NCBI GenBank assembly: GCA_004553625.1 | Contig: SFKX01000009.1 | Coordinates: 1-64,000 of the forward strand | DNA length: 64,000 nt | Direction: 5' to 3' | DNA from: Clostridiales bacterium | Lineage (GTDB): Bacteria; Bacillota_A; Clostridia; Oscillospirales; Oscillospiraceae | In this document: positions 23,804 through 31,755 of the stretch, piece after piece | Numbering within the stretch: position 1 is the first letter of the stretch | Layout: the number at the start of each line of letters is the position of its first letter | Notes under the pieces: generated by a model | Seen by the model: the letters and a program-made list of their open reading frames with translations, nothing else | Told to the model about the DNA's origin: nothing | The model's database searches: none | Translations under genes and position numbers: made by a program

Positions 23804-26367
23804 GGCAGATCAGCGTCCTCGTCAGCATCTGTACCGAATTCCATCTCCGTCTGGAAACGCTCCGTCGGTGCGGCGCCGTTCATGAGCTGCATCTCCTGCC
23901 ACTGCTGCTTGGTTATGAGCACCTGCCTGGGCTTCGAGCCCTCGAACGGACCCACTATGCCCAGTTGCTCCATCTGGTCTACCAGCCGCGCTGCGCGCGA
24001 GTAGCCCAGCTTCAGCCTGCGCTGGAGCATAGAAACGCTCGCCTGCTTCGTCTCGAAGATGACGTCCACCGCCTGCGGAAGCAGCTCGTCGAACTGCGAC
24101 TTTGCCTGCGGCTCTTCGTCTGCCTGCGACTTGGAAGAGCCGCTTGCTGGCTTGTCCTCCGCCGCCTTTTCTATCTGCTCCAGGATGTCCTCGGAGTACT
24201 CCGGCGCGGAGCTGCGCTTTATGAAGTCGATGACGTCCTCGCGCTCCTCGTCCGAGACATATGCGCCCTGGATGCGCATGGGCTTGCCGCTGCCCAGGGG
24301 CGAATACAGCATGTCGCCCATACCTATGAGCTTTTCTGCGCCGGCCGCGTCGAGTATTATCCGCGACTCCATCGCGCTCGAGACCGCAAAGGCGATACGG
24401 CTCGGTATATTGGCTTTCATGAGGCCCGTGATGACGTCTGCGGACGGCCGCTGTGTTGCGATTATGAGGTGCATACCGGAGGCGCGGCCCATCTGAGCCA
24501 CGCGGCAGATGCTCTCCTCAACGTCCTTGGACGCGACGAGCATGAGGTCTGCCAGCTCGTCCACGACGATGACGACCTGCGGCATCGTCTCGCCGCCTAT
24601 CTTCTTCTGGTGCGCGTTGTAGCCGGCAAGGTCGCGCACGCCGGCCTCGGAGAAGAGGCGGTAGCGCTTGAGCATCTCCACGACAGCCCACTGCAGCGCT
24701 CCCGCGGCCTTCTTCGGGTCCGTCACGACGGGGACGAAGAGGTGCGGTATGCCGTTATAGATGCCGAGCTCGACCATCTTCGGGTCTATCATGATGAGCC
24801 TGACCTGCTCCGGCGTGGACTTATACAGGAGACTCAGCAGCAGCGAATTGAGGCAGACGGATTTGCCCGAGCCAGTCGTGCCGGCGATGAGCATATGCGG
24901 CAGCTTTGCGATGTTGCCGACGACGCACTCGCCGCTTATGTCCTTGCCTATGGCGAAGGACAGGCTCGACTGCGCGTTCCTGAACGCGGGCGAATCTATG
25001 ATGTCGCGCAGGTATACGATGCTGACTATCTTGTTCGGCACTTCAACGCCTACGGTGGATATCTTGTCCGGGATGGGCGCGATGCGCACGTTCATGACGC
25101 CCAGAGACAGGGCGAGGTCGCTTGAGAGGTTCGTCAGCTTCGTTAGCTTGACGCCCGCGTCAAGCTCAAGGTCGTAGCGTGTGACCGTAGGCCCGCGCGT
25201 GACGCCGACGATGTTCGCCGCAACGCCGAAGCTGTGCAGCGTGGTCTCGAGCCTGTCGCGGTTGAGGGCTATTTCGTCGCGTCCGTCCACGGCGGCCGCC
25301 GTACCCTTGCGCAGCAGGTCTATGGGCGGGAACTCGTATTCCGGGGTGGACGCGGCGGCCCTGTCTATCTCCTCCGCAACGGCGGCAGTCTCCGCCTCCA
25401 CCTCCGCGCGGCTGGGCTTTGCCTGCGGTTTCGGCTGCTCTGCGGGCGGGACGTTCACCGGCGCGAACGCGGGCTCCGAAAGCTCGTCCTCCAGGTCAAA
25501 CACCGGTTCCGGCGCAGGCTGCGGCTGCCTCGTCGGCTTGGGCTGGGCCTTTATGCCCAGCTCGTCCTCAGTAAAGTAGCTGAGTTTTACGTCGTCGTCC
25601 TCCAGCTCGCTGGGGTCATCGTCCATGGGTATGTCGATAACACGGTTCTTCGGCCGCTTCTGGGGCTTGGCCGCCTCTTTGACAGGGGCGGGCTTGCGCT
25701 GCGGCTCGGGCTCCGGCTCGTATTCATACTCCACACGCTCGCGCCCGGAGAGCCAGCGGTATATCTTGCCGATGCTGAGATTCACCGAATACATGAGGAA
25801 GAACAGCAGCAGCGCCAAAAGCAGCGGAAACGCACCGTAGACGCTGAACATGGACTCCAGCGCCATGGCGAGCAGGCCCGCGATCATACCGCCGCCCTCC
25901 AGCAGCTTGCCCTCGGTATAGAGGCCCTTTATGAGCTCAGAGAAACTGCCGCCCAGGACCAGCGCCGTCCTCGAGAAGAGCAGGTGCGCGATCGCACCGA
26001 AGATGATGGGCAGCATGAAGCAGCAGAACACCCGGAACGCCACCGGTCTGCCCCGGTGAAAGGCCAGCGCTATCGCCGCGAGCAGCAGCGCGGGCGGGAA
26101 CAGATAGAATCCCCAGCCCAGGATGCCCTTTACAAAACCGCAGAAGAAGTCTATGAACCAGCCGTCCACGTCGAAATAGCCAATAAATGAGAATATGGCC
26201 AGAAACGCGCACACGGCCGCGCCGACTTCGCGCCTGATGGGCTTTGGCGCGTTCTTCGCGGACCTGGAATTGTTCTTGGAGGCGGCGGGCTTTTTCGCCG
26301 TGCCGCCGCTTTTCTTCGCGCTGCCAGAGGAGCTTGTGCTCTTGCGGCTGCCGTTAGTAGTTGGCAT
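23800..26367 (-). CDS. ftsK: FtsK/SpoIIIE-family DNA translocase
   Basis: An 855-residue translocase. The N-terminus is Ser/Lys-rich, four membrane helices lie at about 50-205, a Pro/Glu/Lys-rich linker at about 215-345, and the RecA-like motor follows: Walker A in IAGTTGSGKSVCLNSLLLS, MIDPKMVELGIYNGIPHL, Walker B VVIVVDELADLM, ATQRPSADVITGL. The C-terminal winged-helix gamma domain (SVSMLQRRLKLGYSRAARLVDQME) reads KOPS/SRS-type DNA. It pumps chromosomal DNA at the division or sporulation septum. The gene follows uppP by 16 nt and overlaps mrnC. Confidence 0.95.
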   Translation of the reverse strand: MPTTNGSRKSTSSSGSAKKSGGTAKKPAASKNNSRSAKNAPKPIRREVGAAVCAFLAIFSFIGYFDVDGWFIDFFCGFVKGILGWGFYLFPPALLLAAIALAFHRGRPVAFRVFCCFMLPIIFGAIAHLLFSRTALVLGGSFSELIKGLYTEGKLLEGGGMIAGLLAMALESMFSVYGAFPLLLALLLFFLMYSVNLSIGKIYRWLSGRERVEYEYEPEPEPQRKPAPVKEAAKPQKRPKNRVIDIPMDDDPSELEDDDVKLSYFTEDELGIKAQPKPTRQPQPAPEPVFDLEDELSEPAFAPVNVPPAEQPKPQAKPSRAEVEAETAAVAEEIDRAAASTPEYEFPPIDLLRKGTAAAVDGRDEIALNRDRLETTLHSFGVAANIVGVTRGPTVTRYDLELDAGVKLTKLTNLSSDLALSLGVMNVRIAPIPDKISTVGVEVPNKIVSIVYLRDIIDSPAFRNAQSSLSFAIGKDISGECVVGNIAKLPHMLIAGTTGSGKSVCLNSLLLSLLYKSTPEQVRLIMIDPKMVELGIYNGIPHLFVPVVTDPKKAAGALQWAVVEMLKRYRLFSEAGVRDLAGYNAHQKKIGGETMPQVVIVVDELADLMLVASKDVEESICRVAQMGRASGMHLIIATQRPSADVITGLMKANIPSRIAFAVSSAMESRIILDAAGAEKLIGMGDMLYSPLGSGKPMRIQGAYVSDEEREDVIDFIKRSSAPEYSEDILEQIEKAAEDKPASGSSKSQADEEPQAKSQFDELLPQAVDVIFETKQASVSMLQRRLKLGYSRAARLVDQMEQLGIVGPFEGSKPRQVLITKQQWQEMQLMNGAAPTERFQTEMEFGTDADEDADLP

Positions 26368-26383
26368 TGTGTCAGCAGTCCTT

Positions 26384-27223
26384 TCAGAATGTGAGGCTGA
26401 GTACTATGGTCAGCAGGCCGGCGCCCCAGCAGTAGTAGGCAAACCAACCGAATTTGCTCTTTTTGGCGATGAGCTTCATGAGCGAGATTGCAGCTATGCC
26501 GGAGAGCATCGCCGCCAGCATACCCACAAGGTAGGCCGGGACCATGGACAGCTCTATGCTCTCTTCCCCGAGAGCCTTGATGAAGCTCAGGAGGTTCGCG
26601 CCCAGCACGGCGGGCAGGCTCAGGAGGAAGGAATATTTCATCGCGAAGCCCCTGTCTAGGCCGGTAGCGATGCCTGCGGTGATCGTGGTGCCGGAGCGGG
26701 ACAGGCCCGGTATCGTCGCAACGCACTGGCAGAGCCCTATGATCAGCGCATCGTAGAAACGCATGTTCTTTTCGGTGCGCTTACCCGGGGCCATTCGGTC
26801 CGACACGAAGAGCATGCAGCCGGTCAGCAGCAACGCAACGCCGATGAAGGGGGTTATGTAGTAGAGCTGCTCCACACTGTCATTTATCGGAAGCACCAGA
26901 AAAAGCGGCAGCGTTCCGACGACTATCATGAGAAACAGCCGCGCCGCGCCGAGATTGCCCTGTACGGGCGTTCCGTCCGCCCTGCGGCCGCCGCGCAGCA
27001 CTATGAACACCTCGCGCACCATGGCCACAATATCTCCCCAATAGCATACGCAGATGGATATCAGCGTGCCGAGGTGCAGCAGCACGTCAAAGAACATATG
27101 CTCCTCCCCGGCGGAGAGGGCAAAAAGGTTTTGCAAAATGGCGAGGTGGCCCGAGCTCGATATCGGTAGAAACTCCGCCACGCCCTGAACTATCCCGAGA
27201 AGGATGGCCGATGATATGGTCAC
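26384..27223 (-). CDS. uppP: undecaprenyl-diphosphatase UppP (BacA)
   Basis: A 279-residue membrane enzyme with both catalytic signatures: GVAEFLPISSSGHL near the N-terminus (Glu-rich motif and SSSGH) and PGLSRSGTTITAGIATGLDR near residue 175. It recycles undecaprenyl-PP to undecaprenyl-P for peptidoglycan synthesis and gives low-level bacitracin tolerance. I chose the GTG at 27223 because GGAGGA lies 7 nt upstream; an in-frame ATG at 27271 lacks a site. It is the first gene of the operon that ends with the SpoIIE phosphatase. Confidence 0.93.
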   Translation of the reverse strand: MTISSAILLGIVQGVAEFLPISSSGHLAILQNLFALSAGEEHMFFDVLLHLGTLISICVCYWGDIVAMVREVFIVLRGGRRADGTPVQGNLGAARLFLMIVVGTLPLFLVLPINDSVEQLYYITPFIGVALLLTGCMLFVSDRMAPGKRTEKNMRFYDALIIGLCQCVATIPGLSRSGTTITAGIATGLDRGFAMKYSFLLSLPAVLGANLLSFIKALGEESIELSMVPAYLVGMLAAMLSGIAAISLMKLIAKKSKFGWFAYYCWGAGLLTIVLSLTF

Positions 27224-27280
27224 AAAGCAGTCCTCCAGCAAAGGTTTTGTACGCCCAAACTCTGTGCGCACTAACTATTT

Positions 27281-27309
27281 ATATTAGCACAGTTTTTCCA
27301 AAAGAACAA
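27281..27309 (-). promoter_or_regulatory. promoter of the uppP-to-spoIIE-like operon
   Basis: TTGTTC (27304-27309), a 17-bp spacer and an extended -10 TGCTAATAT (hexamer 27281-27286) on the minus strand. The -35 box is poor, so the extended -10 carries the call. Confidence 0.5.
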
Positions 27310-27332
27310 GCCGGTAGTTGGTCACGCCGGGG

Positions 27333-27366
27333 TCAAAAAGCCCCCGGGCCACGGGTCCGGGGGCTT
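27333..27366 (-). terminator. rho-independent terminator after the M18 aminopeptidase gene
   Basis: AGCCCCCGG (27339-27347) pairs with CCGGGGGCT (27357-27365). On the minus strand TTTTTGACC follows. It closes the prfA operon just before the uppP promoter. Confidence 0.85.
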
Positions 27367-27372
27367 GCCGCT

Positions 27373-28776
27373 TCAGCAGTATGCCTTCTCCGCCGAGTAG
27401 GCGGCGAGGACGCATTTGTAGGTCATATAGCAGTCATACTTCGACACGACCTCAAAGGGCGCGTGCATCGAGAGCACCGGAACGCCTGCATCAATGGTAG
27501 CAATGTTGCGGTTGCCCATATACATGGCCACGGTGCCGCCACCGCCCTGGTCTACCTTGCCCAGCTCGCACATCTGCCACTGGACTCCGTTTTCTGCGCA
27601 GATGCGGCGGATATAGGCCACGAGCTCCGCCGGAGCGTCGTTGGTGCCGGCCTTGCCGCGGGAGCCGGTGAACTTGTGCAAGCCGACGCCGTAGTTGAGC
27701 TTGGCGCAGTTCTGCTTCTCGCTGACCTCGGGGTAGTTCGGGTCAAAGGCCGCGGTGACGTCCGCCGAAACGCAGATGCTCTTTGCAAAGCAGTCGCGCA
27801 GGTCAACGCCCTGGCCCTTGCACATGTCGCCCACGAACCACTCAAAGGCCTCGCTCTTCATGCCGGAGACGCCGTCGGAGCCAGTCTCCTCTTTATCGGC
27901 CAGGATGCAGACGCAGGTCTGCTCCGGGTCCTTGACGTCGAAGATGGCCTTGAGCTCCGCATAGGCGCAGACCCTGTCGTCGTGGCCGTAGGCGCCGATT
28001 AGGCTGCGGTCGAGACCGATATCGCGCACGTCGAAAGCCGGCACCGCGCAGAGCTCGGCGGAGACGAAGTCCTCCTCCGTTATGCCGTAGCTGCTGTTGA
28101 GTATGCTCATTACCGCCAGCTTCACGCGGTCGGAGCCGTCGTCGTCATAGGGCACAGAACCGATCAGGATGTTCAGGCCCTCTCCGGTGACGCCCTCTGC
28201 CAGCGACTTCTTCATCTGGTCGGCGGCCAGGTGCGGCAGCAGGTCGCTTATAACGAACTGCGGCTCGTCCTTCTCCCGGCCGATTACGACGTCTATGACC
28301 TCGCCGGACTTCGTGGCTACAACGCCGTGCAGCTCGAGCGGGATGGCGGTCCACTGGTACTTCTTGATGCCGCCGTAGTAGTGCGTCTTGAAGAAGGCCA
28401 GCTCATTGTCCTCATAGAGCGGGGTCTGCTTGAGGTCCAGCCTGGGCGCGTCAACATGCGCTGCGGCGACGACCACGCCCTCGGACATGGGCTTCTTGCC
28501 CACGACCGCCAGCATCAGCGCCTTGCCGCGGTTGTTGAACCAGACCTTGTCCCCGGCCTTGAGCGCCATGCCCGCGGCGTATTCCACAAAGCCCTCGCGC
28601 TCCGCCAGGCTTATCGCGTTAGTCACGGCCTCGCGCTCCGTGCGGGAATAGTTCAGATAGGCCTTGTAGCCCTCGCAGTATTCCTCCATCGCGGCCCTGG
28701 ACTCCTTGTCCATGAGGTCGTAGCCGTTTTCCTTCTCATAGAAGAGTTCCTTGCGGTAGTCCTTCTTTTCTTCCAT
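27373..28776 (-). CDS. M18-family zinc aminopeptidase
   Basis: A 467-residue cytoplasmic aminopeptidase of family M18 (yeast ApeI / mammalian DNPEP relatives). Metal and catalytic residues are visible in AAAHVDAPRLDLK (His, Asp), DKEETGSDGVSG (Glu pair), AFDPNYPEV (Asp) and the terminal VLSMHAPFEV (His). It forms dodecamers and removes N-terminal residues from peptides. The start codon, with GGAGGT 7 nt upstream, lies 41 nt inside the end of the TsaC-CoaE gene. Peptide turnover also fits the dipeptide operon at the other end of the window. Confidence 0.9.
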   Translation of the reverse strand: MEEKKDYRKELFYEKENGYDLMDKESRAAMEEYCEGYKAYLNYSRTEREAVTNAISLAEREGFVEYAAGMALKAGDKVWFNNRGKALMLAVVGKKPMSEGVVVAAAHVDAPRLDLKQTPLYEDNELAFFKTHYYGGIKKYQWTAIPLELHGVVATKSGEVIDVVIGREKDEPQFVISDLLPHLAADQMKKSLAEGVTGEGLNILIGSVPYDDDGSDRVKLAVMSILNSSYGITEEDFVSAELCAVPAFDVRDIGLDRSLIGAYGHDDRVCAYAELKAIFDVKDPEQTCVCILADKEETGSDGVSGMKSEAFEWFVGDMCKGQGVDLRDCFAKSICVSADVTAAFDPNYPEVSEKQNCAKLNYGVGLHKFTGSRGKAGTNDAPAELVAYIRRICAENGVQWQMCELGKVDQGGGGTVAMYMGNRNIATIDAGVPVLSMHAPFEVVSKYDCYMTYKCVLAAYSAEKAYC

Positions 28777-29980
28777 TTTCTATTACCTCCGTGAAAGCGG
28801 CCCTGCATTTGGCCGCAAATTCTGCTTTTGTTCCTGTGTTTTCTAGTATAGCCGTACAGCGCTCCCTGTAATACTCATCCGGCTGCTGGGCGTCGATGCG
28901 CAGGCGGGCATATTCCCGGGAAATGCCCTCACGGAGCATGATGCGCTGCTCGCGCGTCTCCCGCGGCGCGATGACGCCGAAGGTCTCCGTGCAGAACCTG
29001 GACGCGCCGCTCTCAAGGAGCGCGATGGCGTCTATGGCCGCGAGAGTCCCGCCCTGCATCGCATGGCGTCGCAGACGGAGCTTTATCTCCTCCTCCACAA
29101 AGCTGTGGGTGATAAGGTTCAGCTCGCCCAGCGCACGCGGGTCACTGAAAACGACCTGGCCGAGTTTCTTGCGGTCCAGGCGCCCGTCCGCGCCGTAGAC
29201 GCTGCCGAAACGGCGCTCTATCGCCTCGCGCAGCGCGGCGCTCGTGTTGGTCAGCTCGTGATATACCTCGTCGCAGTCGAGGCATAGCGCGCCCATCTCG
29301 CTCAGGACATTGAGCGCGGTGGTCTTGCCCGTGCCGGTGCCTCCTGTAAGGCCGATGATGTGCATATTCTCAGCCAGCGCCGCGGCTATGTCCCGCTCCG
29401 GCAGCGCGCCCTGACGAAGTATGCGGTACGGCGCGTGCGTCAGGTCTATTATCGTGCTCTCGAGCCCGATGCCGCAGGCGCCGCCGTCTATGACGGCCTC
29501 GATCTTACCCTCAAAATAGCCGAGCACCTCCGCCGCCGTCTTGGGGCTGGGCGCCCCGGACGGGTTTGCCGAGGGCGCGGCGAGGGGCAGCCCGCATTTG
29601 CGCAGCAGCTCCAGGGTGAGCGGGTGGTCCGGGCAGCGCAGGCCCACGGTGTTTCCCCCGGCGAGAACGACCTTCGGTATCTCCTGCCGCGCAGGCAGCA
29701 CGATAGTGAGCGGTCCCGGCCAAAAGCGCTTCGCCAGTACCCGCGCCGCCTCCGGTACGCACGTGCAGCACTTCTCAAATGCCTCCGGCCCCGGCACCAT
29801 GAGCGAGAGCGGCTTCACCTCCGGGCGGCCCTTGACCTCGTATATGCGCTCGACAGCCTCTGCGTCCAAGCCGTTGCCGGCCAGACCGTACACCGTCTCC
29901 GTAGGCACGGCCACGAGCGCGCCTTTGGCTATGAGCGCCGCGGCTTCGTCTATGTTTTCTCTGATGACTTTGGTATTCAT
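28736..29980 (-). CDS. threonylcarbamoyl-AMP synthase (TsaC/Sua5) fused to dephospho-CoA kinase (CoaE)
   Basis: A 414-residue bifunctional protein. Residues 1-205 are a YrdC/TsaC domain (ALVAVPTETVYGLAGNGLDA, KRFWPGPLTIVLPA, PLAAPSANPSGAPSP, STIIDLT), which makes threonylcarbamoyl-AMP for t6A37 in ANN-decoding tRNAs. Residues about 208-414 are CoaE, with Walker A in IIGLTGGTGTGKTTALNVLS and the substrate loop LDCDEVYHEL, the last step of CoA synthesis. The junction is seamless (LAENMHIIGLTGG), with a Met that could serve as an internal start of CoaE. The Sua5 C-terminal domain is absent. The gene overlaps prfA by 4 nt, which matches the frequent prfA/prmC/tsaC neighbourhood. I see no frameshift, so the fusion is real in this sequence. 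Confidence 0.9.
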   Translation of the reverse strand: MNTKVIRENIDEAAALIAKGALVAVPTETVYGLAGNGLDAEAVERIYEVKGRPEVKPLSLMVPGPEAFEKCCTCVPEAARVLAKRFWPGPLTIVLPARQEIPKVVLAGGNTVGLRCPDHPLTLELLRKCGLPLAAPSANPSGAPSPKTAAEVLGYFEGKIEAVIDGGACGIGLESTIIDLTHAPYRILRQGALPERDIAAALAENMHIIGLTGGTGTGKTTALNVLSEMGALCLDCDEVYHELTNTSAALREAIERRFGSVYGADGRLDRKKLGQVVFSDPRALGELNLITHSFVEEEIKLRLRRHAMQGGTLAAIDAIALLESGASRFCTETFGVIAPRETREQRIMLREGISREYARLRIDAQQPDEYYRERCTAILENTGTKAEFAAKCRAAFTEVIENGRKEGLPQGTLL

Positions 29981-31044
29981 ATCTCCTCCGCCTGCTGTTT
30001 CAGGCGCTCCGCGCGGTCCGCTGCGATGAGCGCGTCGATGAGCTCGTCGAGCGCGCCGTCCATTATCTGATCTATCTTGTACAGTGTCAGGCCGATGCGG
30101 TGATCTGTGACACGCCCTTGCGGGAAGTTGTAGGTGCGGATGCGCTCGTTGCGCATGCCCGTACCGACCTGGCTGCGGCGTTCGGCGGCTATGGCCTCTG
30201 CCTGCTTTCTCGCCTCAGCCTCGTAGAGCCGCGAGGCGAGTATTTTCATCGCCCTGTCGCGGTTCTTGTACTGGCTGCGCTCGTCCTGGCACTCGACCAC
30301 CGTACCCGTGGGCAGGTGGGTTATGCGGATGGCGCTCTCAGTCTTGTTGACGTGCTGGCCGCCCGCACCGGAGGAACGGAAGGTATCTATCTGAAGGTCA
30401 GCCGGATTTATCTCGAACTCGACCTCATCCACCTCGGGCAGCACCGCTACCGTGACCGTGCTGGTGTGTATCCTGCCGCCGGCCTCTGTCTCCGGAACGC
30501 GCTGTACCCTGTGGACGCCGGACTCGTACTTGAGCCGCGAATAGGCGCCCGCGCCCTCTATGACAAAGCTGACCTCCTTTATCCCGCCTAGCTCCGTATC
30601 GTTCACGTTGGCGAGCTCCGTTTTCCAGCGGCGTGACTCTGCGTACATGCTGTACATCCTGTAAAGACTCGAGGCAAAAAGTGCCGATTCCTCGCCTCCG
30701 ACGCCCGCCCGGATCTCTATGATGACATTCTTCCCGTCGTTCGGGTCGCTCGGGAGCATGAGCAGCTTTATCTCTTCTTCCAGCTTCTCCATTCTGGCCT
30801 TTGCGGACTCGAACTCTTCCTTGGCCAGTTCGGCCATCTCCGGGTCCGACATGAGCTCGCGCGCGCCCTCCATGTCTGCCTCGCACTTCAGATATTCACG
30901 GCAGGCCTGGGCCAGCGGGGCCAGCTCCTTCTGCTCCTTGGCAAGCTTGGCGTAGGCCTCGGCGTCGGAATAATACTCCGGTTCGGCCATTTTGCGCTCC
31001 AGCTCTGAATATTTTGCGTCTATATCCCTCAGCCTCTCGAGCAT
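29977..31044 (-). CDS. prfA: peptide chain release factor 1
   Basis: A 355-residue class I release factor. The catalytic RSSGAGGQHVNKTESAIRI carries GGQ, and the codon-recognition stretch RVQRVPETEAGGRIHTS has the PxT tripeptide (PET) typical of RF1, which reads UAA/UAG. I chose the ATG at 31044, which lies 8 nt after AAGGAG; a second ATG at 31050 is too close. It starts an operon with TsaC-CoaE and M18 behind a promoter at 31078. Confidence 0.96.
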   Translation of the reverse strand: MLERLRDIDAKYSELERKMAEPEYYSDAEAYAKLAKEQKELAPLAQACREYLKCEADMEGARELMSDPEMAELAKEEFESAKARMEKLEEEIKLLMLPSDPNDGKNVIIEIRAGVGGEESALFASSLYRMYSMYAESRRWKTELANVNDTELGGIKEVSFVIEGAGAYSRLKYESGVHRVQRVPETEAGGRIHTSTVTVAVLPEVDEVEFEINPADLQIDTFRSSGAGGQHVNKTESAIRITHLPTGTVVECQDERSQYKNRDRAMKILASRLYEAEARKQAEAIAAERRSQVGTGMRNERIRTYNFPQGRVTDHRIGLTLYKIDQIMDGALDELIDALIAADRAERLKQQAEEI

Positions 31045-31077
31045 CGGCATTACTCCTTATCAATACTGCAACCATTA

Positions 31078-31106
31078 TTTATAACACACCGCCGCGCTTT
31101 TGTAAA
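31078..31106 (-). promoter_or_regulatory. prfA promoter
   Basis: TTTACA (31101-31106), a 17-bp spacer and TATAAA (31078-31083) on the minus strand, with a leader of about 25 nt. Confidence 0.65.
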
Positions 31107-31113
31107 CAAAGGC

Positions 31114-31147
31114 AGAAAAATCCCACCCATTTTAGTGGGTGGGATTT
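31114..31147 (-). terminator. rho-independent terminator after the HD-domain gene
   Basis: A 12-bp perfect stem (31118-31129 with 31136-31147) and 6-nt loop, followed on the minus strand by TTCTG after the stem's own T-run. Confidence 0.85.
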
Positions 31148-31164
31148 CGGCTGCGTTTCCCTGC

Positions 31165-31707
31165 TCAGGCCGTCATGGCCTCGAGCGTCAGGGCGGCGAG
31201 CTCCGGCATCGTCATGCCCAGCAGCTCCGCGCCGCGGGAGATTATATCGCGCGAGCAGCCCGCCGCGAATTTCTTGTCCTTGAACTTCTTCATGACGGAT
31301 TTCGCGTCCATGCCTTCGAAACCCGTGGGACGCATAAGAGACGCGGCCCAGATGAGGCCCGTTAGTTCGTCCGTGGCAAAGAGTATCTTCTCCATATACC
31401 GCTCCGGCTCGACCTCGCTGCACACGCCCCAGCCGTGGCTGACCACGGCGTGTATGACGCTCTCTTCCACGTCCAGCTCGCGCAGCAGCGAATCCGCCTT
31501 TTTGCAGTGCTCCTCAGGCCACTGCTCGAAATCTATGTCGTGCAGGATGCCGACGGCCTGCCAATAGTCCTCGTTGCCCGCATCAAACTTGCCTGCGAGA
31601 TAGCGCATGACCTTGCCGACGGTCTCCGCGTGCTGGATATGAAAAGCCTCTTTATTATAGCGCTTCGTGAGCTCCAGGGCCTGCTCGGGAGTGGGTATAT
31701 AGCTCAT
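31165..31707 (-). CDS. HD-domain hydrolase
   Basis: A 180-residue HDIG-type protein. The metal ligands are seen as FHIQHAETVGKVMRYLA (His), VGILHDIDFEQWPEEH (HD pair), HAVVSHGWG (His) and FATDELTGLIWA (Asp). HD proteins of this size hydrolyse phosphomonoesters or nucleotides; the substrate is not readable. It lies 48 nt after the large KaiC/PPDK-like gene, probably on the same transcript, with a good GGAGGT site. Confidence 0.85.
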   Translation of the reverse strand: MSYIPTPEQALELTKRYNKEAFHIQHAETVGKVMRYLAGKFDAGNEDYWQAVGILHDIDFEQWPEEHCKKADSLLRELDVEESVIHAVVSHGWGVCSEVEPERYMEKILFATDELTGLIWAASLMRPTGFEGMDAKSVMKKFKDKKFAAGCSRDIISRGAELLGMTMPELAALTLEAMTA

Positions 31708-31755
31708 AGTCTCGACCTCCGCATATTTGATTGCATGATTATACGCCGCTTTTCC

